NCBI GenBank assembly: GCA_016193485.1
Contig: JACPRZ010000035.1
Coordinates: 1-62,874 of the forward strand
Reading direction: 5' to 3'
Source of the DNA: Bacteroidota bacterium
Lineage (GTDB): Bacteria > Bacteroidota > Bacteroidia > JACPRZ01
DNA: 62,874 nt
The position numbers were made by a program, and so were the translations under genes. Positions 9,584 to 17,597 of this stretch are shown piece after piece; position 1 is the first letter of the stretch; every line of letters starts with the position of its first letter. The notes beneath the pieces are model-generated. The model saw only the letters and a program-made list of their open reading frames with translations. It ran no database searches and was not told the origin of the DNA.

Positions 9584-9591
9584 CAAAGTTA
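9584..9591 (-). promoter_or_regulatory. Bacteroidota -7 element TAACTTTG for tamL
   Basis: TAACTTTG matches TAnnTTTG exactly on the minus strand and ends 10 bases before the tamL ATG. No clear TTG lies 19-21 bases upstream. A second exact match, TAAATTTG at 9610-9617 on the plus strand, lies 5 bases before the methyltransferase ATG; if used, that transcript would be almost leaderless. Confidence 0.55.
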
Positions 9592-9622
9592 CGGGAATTT
9601 GAATTTGATTAAATTTGTTATC

Positions 9623-10396
9623 ATGATTTCACGGGAACGATTGAAACTGGTCAGGTCACTTCATCAAAAAAAGTACCGGTTATTGCATAAATTATTCATT
9701 GCCGAAGGCGATAAAATATGCAGGGAATACCTTGACTCGGGCTTACAACCCGAAGGAATATTCGCTCTGAAGGAATGGTATTCCGGAAACAGAGGTGTTG
9801 TTAATATACACAGCAAAATATCCAACGAAGTAACCATACGGGAAATGGAAAAGATGAGCGCTCTTTCTGAACCATCTCCAGTTTTATTACTTATCCGGAT
9901 TCCGCAAAGGGAATTTGATTACTTGTTTCTCCGGAATTCACACACCCTGGTGCTTGACCAAATAACTGACCCCGGAAATCTCGGCACCATAATCCGTACT
10001 GCCGACTGGTTTGGAATAAAAAATCTTATCTGTTCGGACGATTGCGTTGACCTCTATAATCCAAAGGTTGTTCAGGCATCGATGGGATCAATGATCCGGG
10101 TCCGGGTTTTTTATTTTAACCTTGTTTCATTCCTGACCGGTTTGAACAAGATGGTGGGAAAGCCCATTGTCTACGGATCCGATCTTACAGGATCAGATAT
10201 TTTAAAAGTTGCCTTTCCCGAAACCACATTGGTTATTCTCGGCAACGAATCCAACGGTATAAGAAAAGATATCTATCCGTTTATTAATGATAGAGTTACA
10301 ATTACCGGTAAAGGTGGTGCACAATCCTTAAATGTTGCGTCTGCAGCAGCTGTAATTTGCCATGCCCTGAACCGGCAAAAACCATTACAACCGTAA
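9623..10396 (+). CDS. TrmH/SpoU-family RNA 2'-O-methyltransferase
   Basis: The 257-residue protein has the N-terminal substrate-binding subdomain (KKYRLLHKLFIAEGDKICREYL) and the SPOUT domain with all three motifs: LDQITDPGNLGTIIRTADWFG, LVILGNESNGI and the C-terminal VTITGKGGAQSLNVASAAAVICHAL knot. It should transfer methyl from SAM to a ribose 2'-OH in rRNA or tRNA; the exact nucleotide is not predictable. I used the ATG (MISRERLKLVRSL), because the longer TTG form adds eight residues that run through a -7 promoter motif. Confidence 0.92.
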   Translation: MISRERLKLVRSLHQKKYRLLHKLFIAEGDKICREYLDSGLQPEGIFALKEWYSGNRGVVNIHSKISNEVTIREMEKMSALSEPSPVLLLIRIPQREFDYLFLRNSHTLVLDQITDPGNLGTIIRTADWFGIKNLICSDDCVDLYNPKVVQASMGSMIRVRVFYFNLVSFLTGLNKMVGKPIVYGSDLTGSDILKVAFPETTLVILGNESNGIRKDIYPFINDRVTITGKGGAQSLNVASAAAVICHALNRQKPLQP

Positions 10397-10445
10397 GGGG
10401 GGTAATTCCGTCTATGTATTAGATGAAGATTAAGGGATTCTTTTT

Positions 10446-11129
10446 ATGAGAACTAAACTACATATTTTTCTGATCGCTGTTTATTCACTCATTTCAGCGT
10501 GTAAAAACCAATGGAAAGAACCGGTAGAGGTTAATTTTTACCAGCAAATTACCAATTCATCCGCTTCAACAGTGAATGTTGATTTTGCCCAGACAACAAT
10601 TGAAGAAATATCGTTTGAGGGCACACGCGAACAAGGTCAAAAAAATGTGGTCCTGGCAAAAAAATATGAGAACGGTTTACCGGTTTCATTTAACGGGTCA
10701 TCATCCTATACAGGTATTACAATGGACATACCGCAGGGTACCTATACCCGTATTGGAATTAAAATCAAACTTATTTCACTTGACGGATCACCGTCATTTG
10801 AAATTTCGGGAAATTACGTTGATCCGGGCACCAACGACACGTTAGATGTTTTGGTACAATATTACGGAGAAGATTATATTGAGTTTACTGCCGACATACC
10901 GGAAGGTTCAACGGGCATAAATCTGATTGCAGGAATTAAATCATCCGCAACTCTTGATTTTAATGCTGTCGGCTGGTTTATCCCTGTGACTTCTGAAATA
11001 ATCAGTGAAGCCGAAATAAGTACGATAAATGGGAAAAAAACAATCATAATTTCACCGACATCCAATTCAAATTTCTATTTGTTATTAAGTTCCGGGTTAA
11101 AAAACAGCAATAAGGTTACGATTCAATAG
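10446..11129 (+). CDS. Hypothetical lipoprotein
   Basis: A 227-residue protein whose signal sequence ends in the lipobox LISAC (Cys19), so probably anchored in an outer or inner membrane leaflet. The mature part is beta-rich (VNVDFAQTTIEEISFEG, YTGITMDIPQGTYTRIGIKIKLIS), with regular alternation typical of an immunoglobulin-like or DUF4382-like fold, but I do not recognise a specific family. It lies 19 bases before the ECF sigma factor and could be co-transcribed, although that gene has its own -7 motif inside the gap. Confidence 0.75.
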   Translation: MRTKLHIFLIAVYSLISACKNQWKEPVEVNFYQQITNSSASTVNVDFAQTTIEEISFEGTREQGQKNVVLAKKYENGLPVSFNGSSSYTGITMDIPQGTYTRIGIKIKLISLDGSPSFEISGNYVDPGTNDTLDVLVQYYGEDYIEFTADIPEGSTGINLIAGIKSSATLDFNAVGWFIPVTSEIISEAEISTINGKKTIIISPTSNSNFYLLLSSGLKNSNKVTIQ

Positions 11130-11136
11130 TTTTTCG

Positions 11137-11144
11137 TAAGTTTG
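11137..11144 (+). promoter_or_regulatory. Bacteroidota -7 element TAAGTTTG before the ECF sigma gene
   Basis: TAAGTTTG is an exact TAnnTTTG match just upstream of the ATG at 11149. The -33 TTG is not obvious, so I rate this as possible rather than certain. Confidence 0.4.
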
Positions 11145-11148
11145 TGGC

Positions 11149-11709
11149 ATGGAATACAGCGACAATCAACTGGTGAACGGCTGTTTAAGAGGGGAGAGGA
11201 GGTTACAGGAACTCCTTTTTAAAAGGTATGCCGCAAAGATGTATGCCGTTTGTCTCGGATATGCGAACAACAGGCATGATGCCAAAGATATTTTACAGGA
11301 TGGTTTTATTAAGGTCTTCAACTCGCTGAAGCAATTCAGGGGAGAGGGATCATTTGAAGGGTGGATCAGGCGTACGGTTGTGAATACCGCGATAGATTAT
11401 TACAGGCGCACCCTGAAACATAATGCGGATGTAAATATTGATGAAGCATGGGATATCCCCTTCAATCATTCAATACTGGGATCAATCAATGAAAAAGAAC
11501 TGCTTGCCCTGGTGCGGAAATTACCTGCCGGAGCAAGAATAATTTTCAACCTCTATGTTATTGAAGGATATTCTCACAGGGAAATTGCTGAAAAACTCGG
11601 TATTAATGAGGGGACGTCAAAATCGCAGTTTGCCCGTGCCCGGCATTTATTACAGCAATGGGTGGTTGAGGTTTTCGGGGCACGGGATGTTGCATTTGCA
11701 TATTCGTAA
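11149..11709 (+). CDS. ECF-type RNA polymerase sigma factor
   Basis: The 186-residue protein consists of sigma region 2 (FKRYAAKMYAVCLGYANNRHDAKDILQDGFIKVFNSLKQF, then GSFEGWIRRTVVNTAIDYYRR) and region 4 (LPAGARIIFNLYVIEGYSHREIAEKLGINEGTSKSQFARARHLL) with the helix-turn-helix, and no region 1 or 3: the group 4 layout. It lies 5 bases before a one-helix membrane protein that probably acts as its anti-sigma or sensor. Its own promoter and the target genes are not visible. Confidence 0.93.
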   Translation: MEYSDNQLVNGCLRGERRLQELLFKRYAAKMYAVCLGYANNRHDAKDILQDGFIKVFNSLKQFRGEGSFEGWIRRTVVNTAIDYYRRTLKHNADVNIDEAWDIPFNHSILGSINEKELLALVRKLPAGARIIFNLYVIEGYSHREIAEKLGINEGTSKSQFARARHLLQQWVVEVFGARDVAFAYS

Positions 11710-11714
11710 ATAAT

Positions 11715-12926
11715 ATGGCTGGCGATAAATTCATAAAATGGTACCGCGGATTATTTAACAGGATGGAATTTACTCCTCCTGATGAAGTGTGGGACAATAT
11801 TGAGAAAAACCTTGACATTGAAGATGTCTGGAATAAACTCGAAGGTAAACTGAATCTGATTGGAATAAGGAACCGGATGCGTGAAGTTAACAAGGTACTG
11901 TTCAGCATCCTCTTTTTTGCTTTTGCTTTCTTCTTTTTAAGCGACAGTTTTATTCCTGAACAGGTAGTTCGTAAAACAGGTACAAAATCCGGTGAAACCG
12001 GCACCACTGAAATTACGGAGAATAATGCTGACCTGAATCAAACATTGGACGGTTCAACTTCAGTAAAACCTGATTTGGGAAATTCCGAAGGAAGCAGTGG
12101 GGATATCCGTCCGGATATTCAGCGTGCGGATAATATTCCTGTTGTCGCTGATAATTTTGTTAATCCTTCGCCATCTGATCCAATTTCATCAGGGAATAAA
12201 AATTCATTTGTCAGGTTAAACCCGATAGATCACAGGTTTAACGGTTCTGGCGGAGAAGCCGATGATTATTTCTCATCCTTTCCGGGTAACAACAACCTTG
12301 GATTTTCAGCGCGGCAGCCGGCTGTGTTTTTCGGAGCGTCACTGTTTCTGTTCAATAACTGGTTAATTAATTCGAAAACTCTGAACGGACTCGGGTCAAA
12401 TGACCTGGTTCAGACCGTATTTGATTTCAGTACGCCTACCGGTTTTGTTTTCGGTATAAACCCGGGTAACCGTTCGGGATTCCAGATTGAATGGATACCC
12501 AACGCCCGTACGGGACAATCCTATTATAATTACACTGATGGTGAATATCAACTCTCAACGGTCCGTTTGACCTACCATCATTTGAACCTGATCCATAAAT
12601 TCAAATGGCAGAATCATAATGGAAAGACATATCGTTCGGGGAATCTTCTCACCGGTACCAACCTGAGATTCCTGCAGGCGGCCGTTGAAAAAACCGGGAA
12701 TACCTACCGCAATATCAGTTCCGGTTTCAACAACGATGATTTTGGCATTTACATCGGGTATGAATATGAGAGATTATTTTTGACCAATTTCATTTTCTCC
12801 GCTTCCATTGTCAGCAATATCGGATTATCTGATATCCGCAAGAGGGATTTTTCAGTTCCCGGCTATTTCAACCGGACGCAGAACTTCTCGCTGGGCCTGA
12901 ATGCAGGAATTCGTTACGCTTTTTAA
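11715..12926 (+). CDS. Membrane protein with anti-sigma-like N-terminus and outer-membrane-barrel-like C-terminus
   Basis: The 403-residue protein has a soluble N-terminus with the PPDEVWDNIEKNLDIEDVW motif, often seen in proteins downstream of ECF sigma genes in Bacteroidota. One membrane helix follows (about residues 62-82, VLFSILFFAFAFFFLSD), then a Ser/Asn/Gly-rich linker, then a PorT-like barrel or barrel-mimic domain (from about residue 190, ending LGLNAGIRYAF). Position directly behind the sigma gene and the single helix suggest that the N-terminus holds the sigma factor at the membrane. How a barrel-like domain would function behind an inner-membrane helix is unclear; it may simply be a periplasmic beta domain. 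Confidence 0.75.
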   Translation: MAGDKFIKWYRGLFNRMEFTPPDEVWDNIEKNLDIEDVWNKLEGKLNLIGIRNRMREVNKVLFSILFFAFAFFFLSDSFIPEQVVRKTGTKSGETGTTEITENNADLNQTLDGSTSVKPDLGNSEGSSGDIRPDIQRADNIPVVADNFVNPSPSDPISSGNKNSFVRLNPIDHRFNGSGGEADDYFSSFPGNNNLGFSARQPAVFFGASLFLFNNWLINSKTLNGLGSNDLVQTVFDFSTPTGFVFGINPGNRSGFQIEWIPNARTGQSYYNYTDGEYQLSTVRLTYHHLNLIHKFKWQNHNGKTYRSGNLLTGTNLRFLQAAVEKTGNTYRNISSGFNNDDFGIYIGYEYERLFLTNFIFSASIVSNIGLSDIRKRDFSVPGYFNRTQNFSLGLNAGIRYAF

Positions 12927-12935
12927 GCGAAGTTG

Positions 12936-13631
12936 TTATTCAAAATTAAAGGAAAGAAGCACTACTTTCGACTTCAAAGCATCCAGGGAAGACGAATATA
13001 CATTGGCGTAGGGCACTAATACATTATTCACTCCGAATCCTACTTTGAGTTCCGGTGCAAATTTGAAATAGTGCAGATAAAAATCAAATCCGAATCCTAT
13101 TTCCCAGTAATGATCAAACCTCTGTAGTTTTACAATATCCGTTTTTTCTTCAACCGCCTTCTGCGATGCAAGGTCGTAAGCGATTTTAACCCCCCCTAAA
13201 ACATAAACCCTGTAGTTATTGATACGGTATGATTTGAATTTCAGGTCAAGGGGGAACTCCAGGAAAGTGGATTCGATGATCTTGGAATCGGTACTGCGGG
13301 CGAAGGTATAATGCATCGTCCGCTGGGCGAACGAGAGCGCGGGAATGAAGCGCAGGTCAAGGTATTCTCCTACCCGCATATTGGAAATAATGCCGAGGTT
13401 AAAACCGCTCTGACTGGCTGCTTCGATGACGAAAACCGTATCGTAGGTCACGAGGTCCGGATTGCGTTTCACGGCAAATCCCATGTTATTGATGCCTAAA
13501 GTAAACCCAAAATGAAATCTCTGACGGTCATAATTGGGCAGGTTCTTAACCTTTGGTTGTTGTGAATAAATCGAAAGCGGCAATAGTAAGATGATGAAGT
13601 GCAGAATAATAACCGACCGGAGTAACGGCAT
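12936..13631 (-). CDS. porT: PorT-like outer-membrane barrel protein (T9SS)
   Basis: A signal peptide (VIILHFIILLLPLSIYS|Q) is followed by an eight-stranded barrel of about 205 residues, with typical strands such as FHFGFTLGINNMGFAV, DLRFIPALSFAQRTM and FAPELKVGFGVNN. Size, QQPKVKNLPNYD start region and position directly downstream of menG/ubiE match PorT/SprT, a T9SS component needed for secretion and gliding in model species. PorT-like barrels are numerous in this phylum, so the T9SS role rests largely on gene order and on the T9SS cargo encoded nearby. Confidence 0.8.
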   Translation of the reverse strand: MPLLRSVIILHFIILLLPLSIYSQQPKVKNLPNYDRQRFHFGFTLGINNMGFAVKRNPDLVTYDTVFVIEAASQSGFNLGIISNMRVGEYLDLRFIPALSFAQRTMHYTFARSTDSKIIESTFLEFPLDLKFKSYRINNYRVYVLGGVKIAYDLASQKAVEEKTDIVKLQRFDHYWEIGFGFDFYLHYFKFAPELKVGFGVNNVLVPYANVYSSSLDALKSKVVLLSFNFE

Positions 13632-13660
13632 AGATGTTCAAAAACGCAATGTAAGGATTT

Positions 13661-14368
13661 TTATTTTACACCTTTATATATGGATGCAATGCCGCAGGAG
13701 AGGGGGGTGCAGGATGTTTCGGTGAAACCGGATTGAACAAGTAACCGTAAAAATTCCTCCCCGGAAGGAAATTCCTTTACAGATTCCGGAAGGTAACTAT
13801 ATGCACTCCGGTTACCGGATATGATTTTACCGATAAATGGCAATACCCCGGTGAAATATAACCAGTACATTTTCCGCAACAATGTTGATTTTGGATTTGA
13901 AAATTCAAGAACCACAAGCATCCCGTTTTTTTTGAGCACTCTGAAAATTTCGTTTAGACCACAGGTAACCGATTCAAAGTTCCTGATACCGAAGGCAATG
14001 GTAACGGCATCAAATGATTCCCCCGGAAACGGCAGGTTTTCACCATCGGCCGTTTCAACTCTGATTCGGCCATCAAGCCCCGCCTTGATGACTTTTTTCC
14101 GGGCAATTTCTATCATTTTTTCCGAAATATCAATACCCGTGACTTTTGCTCCCGGGAAAGACATAGCGGCCTCGACAGCCAGATCCGCTGTACCTGTAGC
14201 CATGTCAAGTATGCTGAAAAGGGTTTTTTTTTCAAGCATACGTATTGTTTTTTTCCGCCAACTTCTGTCAATACCGGCCGATAATAAATGATTGAGAAAA
14301 TCATAGGTTGGTGAAATGTCATCAAACAACTGCCGTATCAATTCTTGCTTGGGAGGGATGCTGTTCAT
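13661..14368 (-). CDS. ubiE: Demethylmenaquinone methyltransferase (MenG/UbiE)
   Basis: The 235-residue class I SAM methyltransferase carries motif I (ILDMATGTADLAVEAA), the DIS acidic loop (VTGIDISEKMI), the UbiE signature DAVTIAFGIRNFE and the post-motif EIFRVLKKNGMLVVLEFS. The N-terminal FDDISPTYDFLNHLLSAGIDRSWRKK is the hallmark UbiE start. It makes menaquinone from demethylmenaquinone in the respiratory chain. It is followed 29 bases later by porT and separated from rpoD by a strong terminator. Confidence 0.96.
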   Translation of the reverse strand: MNSIPPKQELIRQLFDDISPTYDFLNHLLSAGIDRSWRKKTIRMLEKKTLFSILDMATGTADLAVEAAMSFPGAKVTGIDISEKMIEIARKKVIKAGLDGRIRVETADGENLPFPGESFDAVTIAFGIRNFESVTCGLNEIFRVLKKNGMLVVLEFSNPKSTLLRKMYWLYFTGVLPFIGKIISGNRSAYSYLPESVKEFPSGEEFLRLLVQSGFTETSCTPLSCGIASIYKGVK

Positions 14369-14388
14369 TGCAGGTGGGAAAAAAATAA

Positions 14389-14430
14389 AAAAGGTGTAGA
14401 GCCACGGTGCACTGTGGCTCTACACCTTTT
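14389..14430 (-). terminator. Strong intrinsic terminator after rpoD
   Basis: A perfect 17-base stem (arms 14389-14405 and 14414-14430, core GTGTAGAGCCAC/GTGGCTCTACAC) with an 8-base loop is followed, in the rpoD direction, by a T-rich tract (TTATTTTTTT). The TAGAG...CTCTA ends resemble the palindrome at 55875-55901 and a half copy near 41763, so the terminator may derive from a dispersed repeat. Confidence 0.85.
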
Positions 14431-14441
14431 CCGGGTCAAAA

Positions 14442-15308
14442 TCATCCAAGGTATGCCTTGAGCAATTTGCTTCTTGAGGTCTGACGCAACCTGCGGATGG
14501 CTTTTTCTTTAATCTGCCGTACCCTTTCCCTGGTGAGGTTGAATGTTTCTCCTATTTCTTCGAGCGTAAACGCATGGTTTGTACCGATCCCGAAGAATAA
14601 GCGCACCACTTCCCGTTCTTTATCTGTCAAGGTGGCCAACGACCTCTCAATTTCTTTTCTGAGAGATTCATTGAGCAATTCCCTGTCAGCAGGGGGGGAA
14701 TCATCATTAATCAGAACATCGAGAAGGTTGCTGTTGTCTTCATCATGCTGGAACGGGGCATCCATTGAAACCGCCCTGCCGGCAATTTTCATGGTATCGG
14801 TAACCTTTTCCTGTTCCACCTCCAGTTTTTCCGAGAGTTCCACAACAGTCGGTTCCCTTTCGAATGTCTGTTCCAGTTTTGAGAATGCTTTATTTATTTT
14901 ATTGATCGATCCAACCTGGTTCAGGGGCAACCGGACTATCCGTGACTGCTCAGCGATTGCCTGAAGGATTGATTGCCGGATCCACCATACCGCATACGAG
15001 ATAAATTTAAAACCGCGGGTTTCATCAAAACGTTTAGCCGCTTTGATCAATCCGAGATTACCTTCGTTAATCAGGTCAGGTAAAGTCAGTCCCTGGTTCT
15101 GGTATTGTTTTGAGACCGAAACCACAAACCTAAGGTTGGCGCGGACGAGTTTTTCGAGGGCTTTATGATCACCTGCTTTTATTTTTCGTGCGAGAATCAC
15201 TTCATCTTCTGCGCCTAACAGTTCTTCCCTGCCAATCTCCTGAAGATATTTCTCAAGTGAAGCGCTCTCGCGGTTAGTGATTGATTTTGTGATCTTTAAC
15301 TGCCTCAT
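14442..15308 (-). CDS. rpoD: Primary sigma factor RpoD (short Bacteroidota form)
   Basis: At 288 residues it has the short layout of the Bacteroidota housekeeping sigma: region 1.2 ([21 protein letters not shown]), regions 2.1-2.4 ([62 protein letters not shown]), region 3 and region 4 ([16 protein letters not shown]...[26 protein letters not shown]). It directs recognition of TTG/TAnnTTTG promoters, and its own promoter is a model example. It is bounded downstream by a hairpin terminator, so it is transcribed on its own. Confidence 0.97.
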   Translation of the reverse strand: MRQLKITKSITNRESASLEKYLQEIGREELLGAEDEVILARKIKAGDHKALEKLVRANLRFVVSVSKQYQNQGLTLPDLINEGNLGLIKAAKRFDETRGFKFISYAVWWIRQSILQAIAEQSRIVRLPLNQVGSINKINKAFSKLEQTFEREPTVVELSEKLEVEQEKVTDTMKIAGRAVSMDAPFQHDEDNSNLLDVLINDDSPPADRELLNESLRKEIERSLATLTDKEREVVRLFFGIGTNHAFTLEEIGETFNLTRERVRQIKEKAIRRLRQTSRSKLLKAYLG

Positions 15309-15357
15309 AGTGATTGTTGATTAAATTAAATCAAAGCCGATCATCATCAAAAGACCG

Positions 15358-15388
15358 CAAAGGTACGCATTTTCAGTAAAATGACAAA
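15358..15388 (-). promoter_or_regulatory. rpoD promoter, TTTG-N19-TACCTTTG
   Basis: The -33 TTTG (15385-15388) and -7 TACCTTTG (15358-15365) are separated by exactly 19 bases, matching the Bacteroidota consensus at every defined position. About 50 bases of leader follow before the rpoD ATG. Confidence 0.85.
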
Positions 15389-15390
15389 AT

Positions 15391-16230
15391 TTAGTTTTTA
15401 ACGATTTTTCTCTCGTCAAAAAATAATTTTATCTTTTCATGCAGTTTACCCGCTTCAACAGCCGCTTTTTTGTCAAAATCCGGACCGCTGCCGGCATAAA
15501 TAATTGATCGCGATACATTGACAATTAAACCGCAATCCCTGTTCCACCCATTGCGGATAACCTCATCGAGGTTACCTTTTTGGGCGCCTATACCCGGAAC
15601 GAGGAGGAAATGATGCGGGACCAATTTTCTTATTTGCCTCAGGTGTGAAGCTCTTGTAGCGCCTGTAACGAACATTGTGTTGTTTTTATTACCCCATGAT
15701 CCGGATACCCGGATGATTTTTTCAAAAAGATTTTTTTCACGCTGCGGATTATCTGAAATCTGGAAATCCTCAGCGCTTTTATTCGAAGTCAAAGCAAGAA
15801 TTATTATCCACCTGGATTCATATCCGAGGAAAGGGACAACCGAGTCCTTCCCGGGATAGGGATTCACTGTGACCGCATCGAAATCCATTGCTTCAAAAAA
15901 AGCACGTGCGTATTGTGCGGATGTGTTTCCGATATCGCCTCTTTTGGCATCGGCAATCAGGAAATGATTCGGATAATTTGTTTTTAAATAGGATGCCGTT
16001 TTCTCAAGGGTCTTCCAGCCCTCGGAGCCGTTTGCCTCATAAAAAGCGGTGTTAATCTTAAAAGCGATGCAATGTTGTGCAGTTGCGTCAGCAATGCATT
16101 TATTGAATAAAAAGTGAGAATCCTTTTTTTGTTGAATGGCAGGGGGGAGGAGCCGGATATCCGTATCAAGCCCGATGCAAAGGAATGATTTTCTGGAAAA
16201 TATTTCCCTGGTCAGTAGTTTCCTTTTCAT
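15391..16230 (-). CDS. pyrF: Orotidine 5'-phosphate decarboxylase (type 2)
   Basis: The 279-residue protein has the substrate-binding start LCIGLDTDIRLLP and the catalytic DAKRGDIGNT motif (Lys and Asp of the charged network), followed by AVTVNPYPGKDSVVPF and VPGIGAQKGNLDEVIRNG. It converts OMP to UMP in pyrimidine synthesis. The length is that of the longer type 2 family. Its ATG overlaps the prfA stop by four bases, so translation is coupled to release factor 1. Confidence 0.96.
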   Translation of the reverse strand: MKRKLLTREIFSRKSFLCIGLDTDIRLLPPAIQQKKDSHFLFNKCIADATAQHCIAFKINTAFYEANGSEGWKTLEKTASYLKTNYPNHFLIADAKRGDIGNTSAQYARAFFEAMDFDAVTVNPYPGKDSVVPFLGYESRWIIILALTSNKSAEDFQISDNPQREKNLFEKIIRVSGSWGNKNNTMFVTGATRASHLRQIRKLVPHHFLLVPGIGAQKGNLDEVIRNGWNRDCGLIVNVSRSIIYAGSGPDFDKKAAVEAGKLHEKIKLFFDERKIVKN

Positions 16231-17294
16231 ACAGGTTCTTTCAACCGTTCGGTATTTTCGGCAACCTGAAGGGCTTCAATCATTCCGCGGATGTCACCAT
16301 CAAGGAATACCGGCAGGTTAAATATAGTCATCTGAATGCGGTGGTCGGTCACCCGGCTCTGCGGGTAATTATAGGTCCTGATTTTTGCGGATCTGTCCCC
16401 AGTAGATACCATGGTTTTTCTTTTTTGGGAAACAATCTCGGTTCTCCGGTCATGTTCCGCCTGGTAAAGCCGTGCGCGCAAAACGGCAAGGGCTTTCTGG
16501 TAGTTTTTTATCTGGGATCTTTCATCCTGACACTGAACCACAATCCCGCTCGGAATATGGGTGAGGCGGACGGCTGAATAGGTGGTATTAACCGATTGTC
16601 CTCCATGCCCTGAAGAACAAAAGGTATCTTTCCTGATGTCGTTCTCTTTTATGGTAATGTCAAGTTCATCCGGCTGGGGCAGAACCACCACCGTGGCAGC
16701 CGAAGTATGGATACGTCCCTGTTGTTCGGTTACCGGAACCCTTTGAACTCTGTGAACTCCCGATTCAAATTTCAGCGTACCATAGGCACTTTCTCCAATG
16801 ACGTTGAATACAATTTCCTTATACCCGCCAACGGTTCCCTGGTTGAAATCAACCGGTTCAATTTTTAATTTATTCCTTTCGCAGAATCTTGAATACATCC
16901 GGTACAGGTCACCGGCAAAAATACTCGCTTCATTCCCACCTGTACCGGCACGTATTTCAACTACTGCATTTTTTGAATCATCCGGGTCTTTCGGTGTCAG
17001 GAGTACCTTTATTTCTTCTTCAAGAGCGGACCTTTTAACGGTAAGTTCTTCCATTTCCGACTTTGCGACCTGCTTCAATTCAATATCCTTTTCCCGCGAA
17101 AGGATCATTTTACATTCATCCAGCCCGTTCAGCACTTTTTCATACCGCAGGTAAACGTTCGCTATCGGTTTGAGATCCTTATACTCTTTATTAAGCCGCG
17201 CAAAGGCGGAAATATTGGAAATGATCTGCGCATCCGAGAGTTGACTCTCAATTTCATGAAAACGTTCATAGAGGCCAGTAAGTTTATCGAGCAT
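16227..17294 (-). CDS. prfA: Peptide chain release factor 1
   Basis: The 355-residue protein has the full class I release factor architecture: N-terminal helical domain, the RF1-type GTGGNEASIFAGDLYRMYSRF segment, the PVT tripeptide (RVQRVPVTEQQGR) of the codon-reading loop, which identifies RF1 (UAA/UAG) rather than RF2, and the peptidyl-transfer motif SGHGGQSVN. It terminates translation at UAA and UAG codons. It is part of a purM, small HTH gene, prfA, pyrF series in one direction. Confidence 0.97.
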   Translation of the reverse strand: MLDKLTGLYERFHEIESQLSDAQIISNISAFARLNKEYKDLKPIANVYLRYEKVLNGLDECKMILSREKDIELKQVAKSEMEELTVKRSALEEEIKVLLTPKDPDDSKNAVVEIRAGTGGNEASIFAGDLYRMYSRFCERNKLKIEPVDFNQGTVGGYKEIVFNVIGESAYGTLKFESGVHRVQRVPVTEQQGRIHTSAATVVVLPQPDELDITIKENDIRKDTFCSSGHGGQSVNTTYSAVRLTHIPSGIVVQCQDERSQIKNYQKALAVLRARLYQAEHDRRTEIVSQKRKTMVSTGDRSAKIRTYNYPQSRVTDHRIQMTIFNLPVFLDGDIRGMIEALQVAENTERLKEPV

Positions 17295-17360
17295 TTCCGG
17301 CTTGAATGTTTAGCAATTCGGGGATTTAATCATTTTGAGATTTCAAAATCCCAAAATCCG

Positions 17361-17555
17361 TTAATCCTTCACGTAAACCTTTGCCATTTTAACCTTTTTC
17401 ATGCGGAATCTTTTTACATCTTTCCGCGCCTGTTTGGTTCTAAGATAATCGCGAACCTGGTCGCGTGAAATCCGCAGTTGCTGGGCAATTAGTTTATAAC
17501 CTTTGCCTTTTTTGCGCATTTGGCAGATTCTTCTTTTTTTCAGTTCAGTAATCAT
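17361..17555 (-). CDS. Small basic helix-turn-helix protein
   Basis: A 64-residue, very basic protein (MITELKKRRICQMRKKGKG start). Residues about 6-40 read as a helix-turn-helix of the resolvase/sigma-region-4 kind: RICQMRKKGKGYKLIAQQLRISRDQVRDYLR, with the G-Y-x-x-I-A-x-x-L-x-I-S turn. The rest is a Lys/Arg tail. It lies between purM and prfA on the same strand, with 42 and 66 bases on either side. No recombinase catalytic domain is attached. It may be a small nucleic-acid-binding regulator; the family is not recognised. The intact frame and HTH pattern argue that it is real. Confidence 0.6.
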   Translation of the reverse strand: MITELKKRRICQMRKKGKGYKLIAQQLRISRDQVRDYLRTKQARKDVKRFRMKKVKMAKVYVKD

Positions 17556-17597
17556 GGCTGTTTTAATTAAGGGTTAGTAACTGGGGTTAAGAACAGA

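Noticed and set aside
17361..17555. Fragment of a transposase or resolvase
   Set aside because: Only the HTH resembles recombinases; there is no catalytic domain, inverted repeat or target duplication around it.
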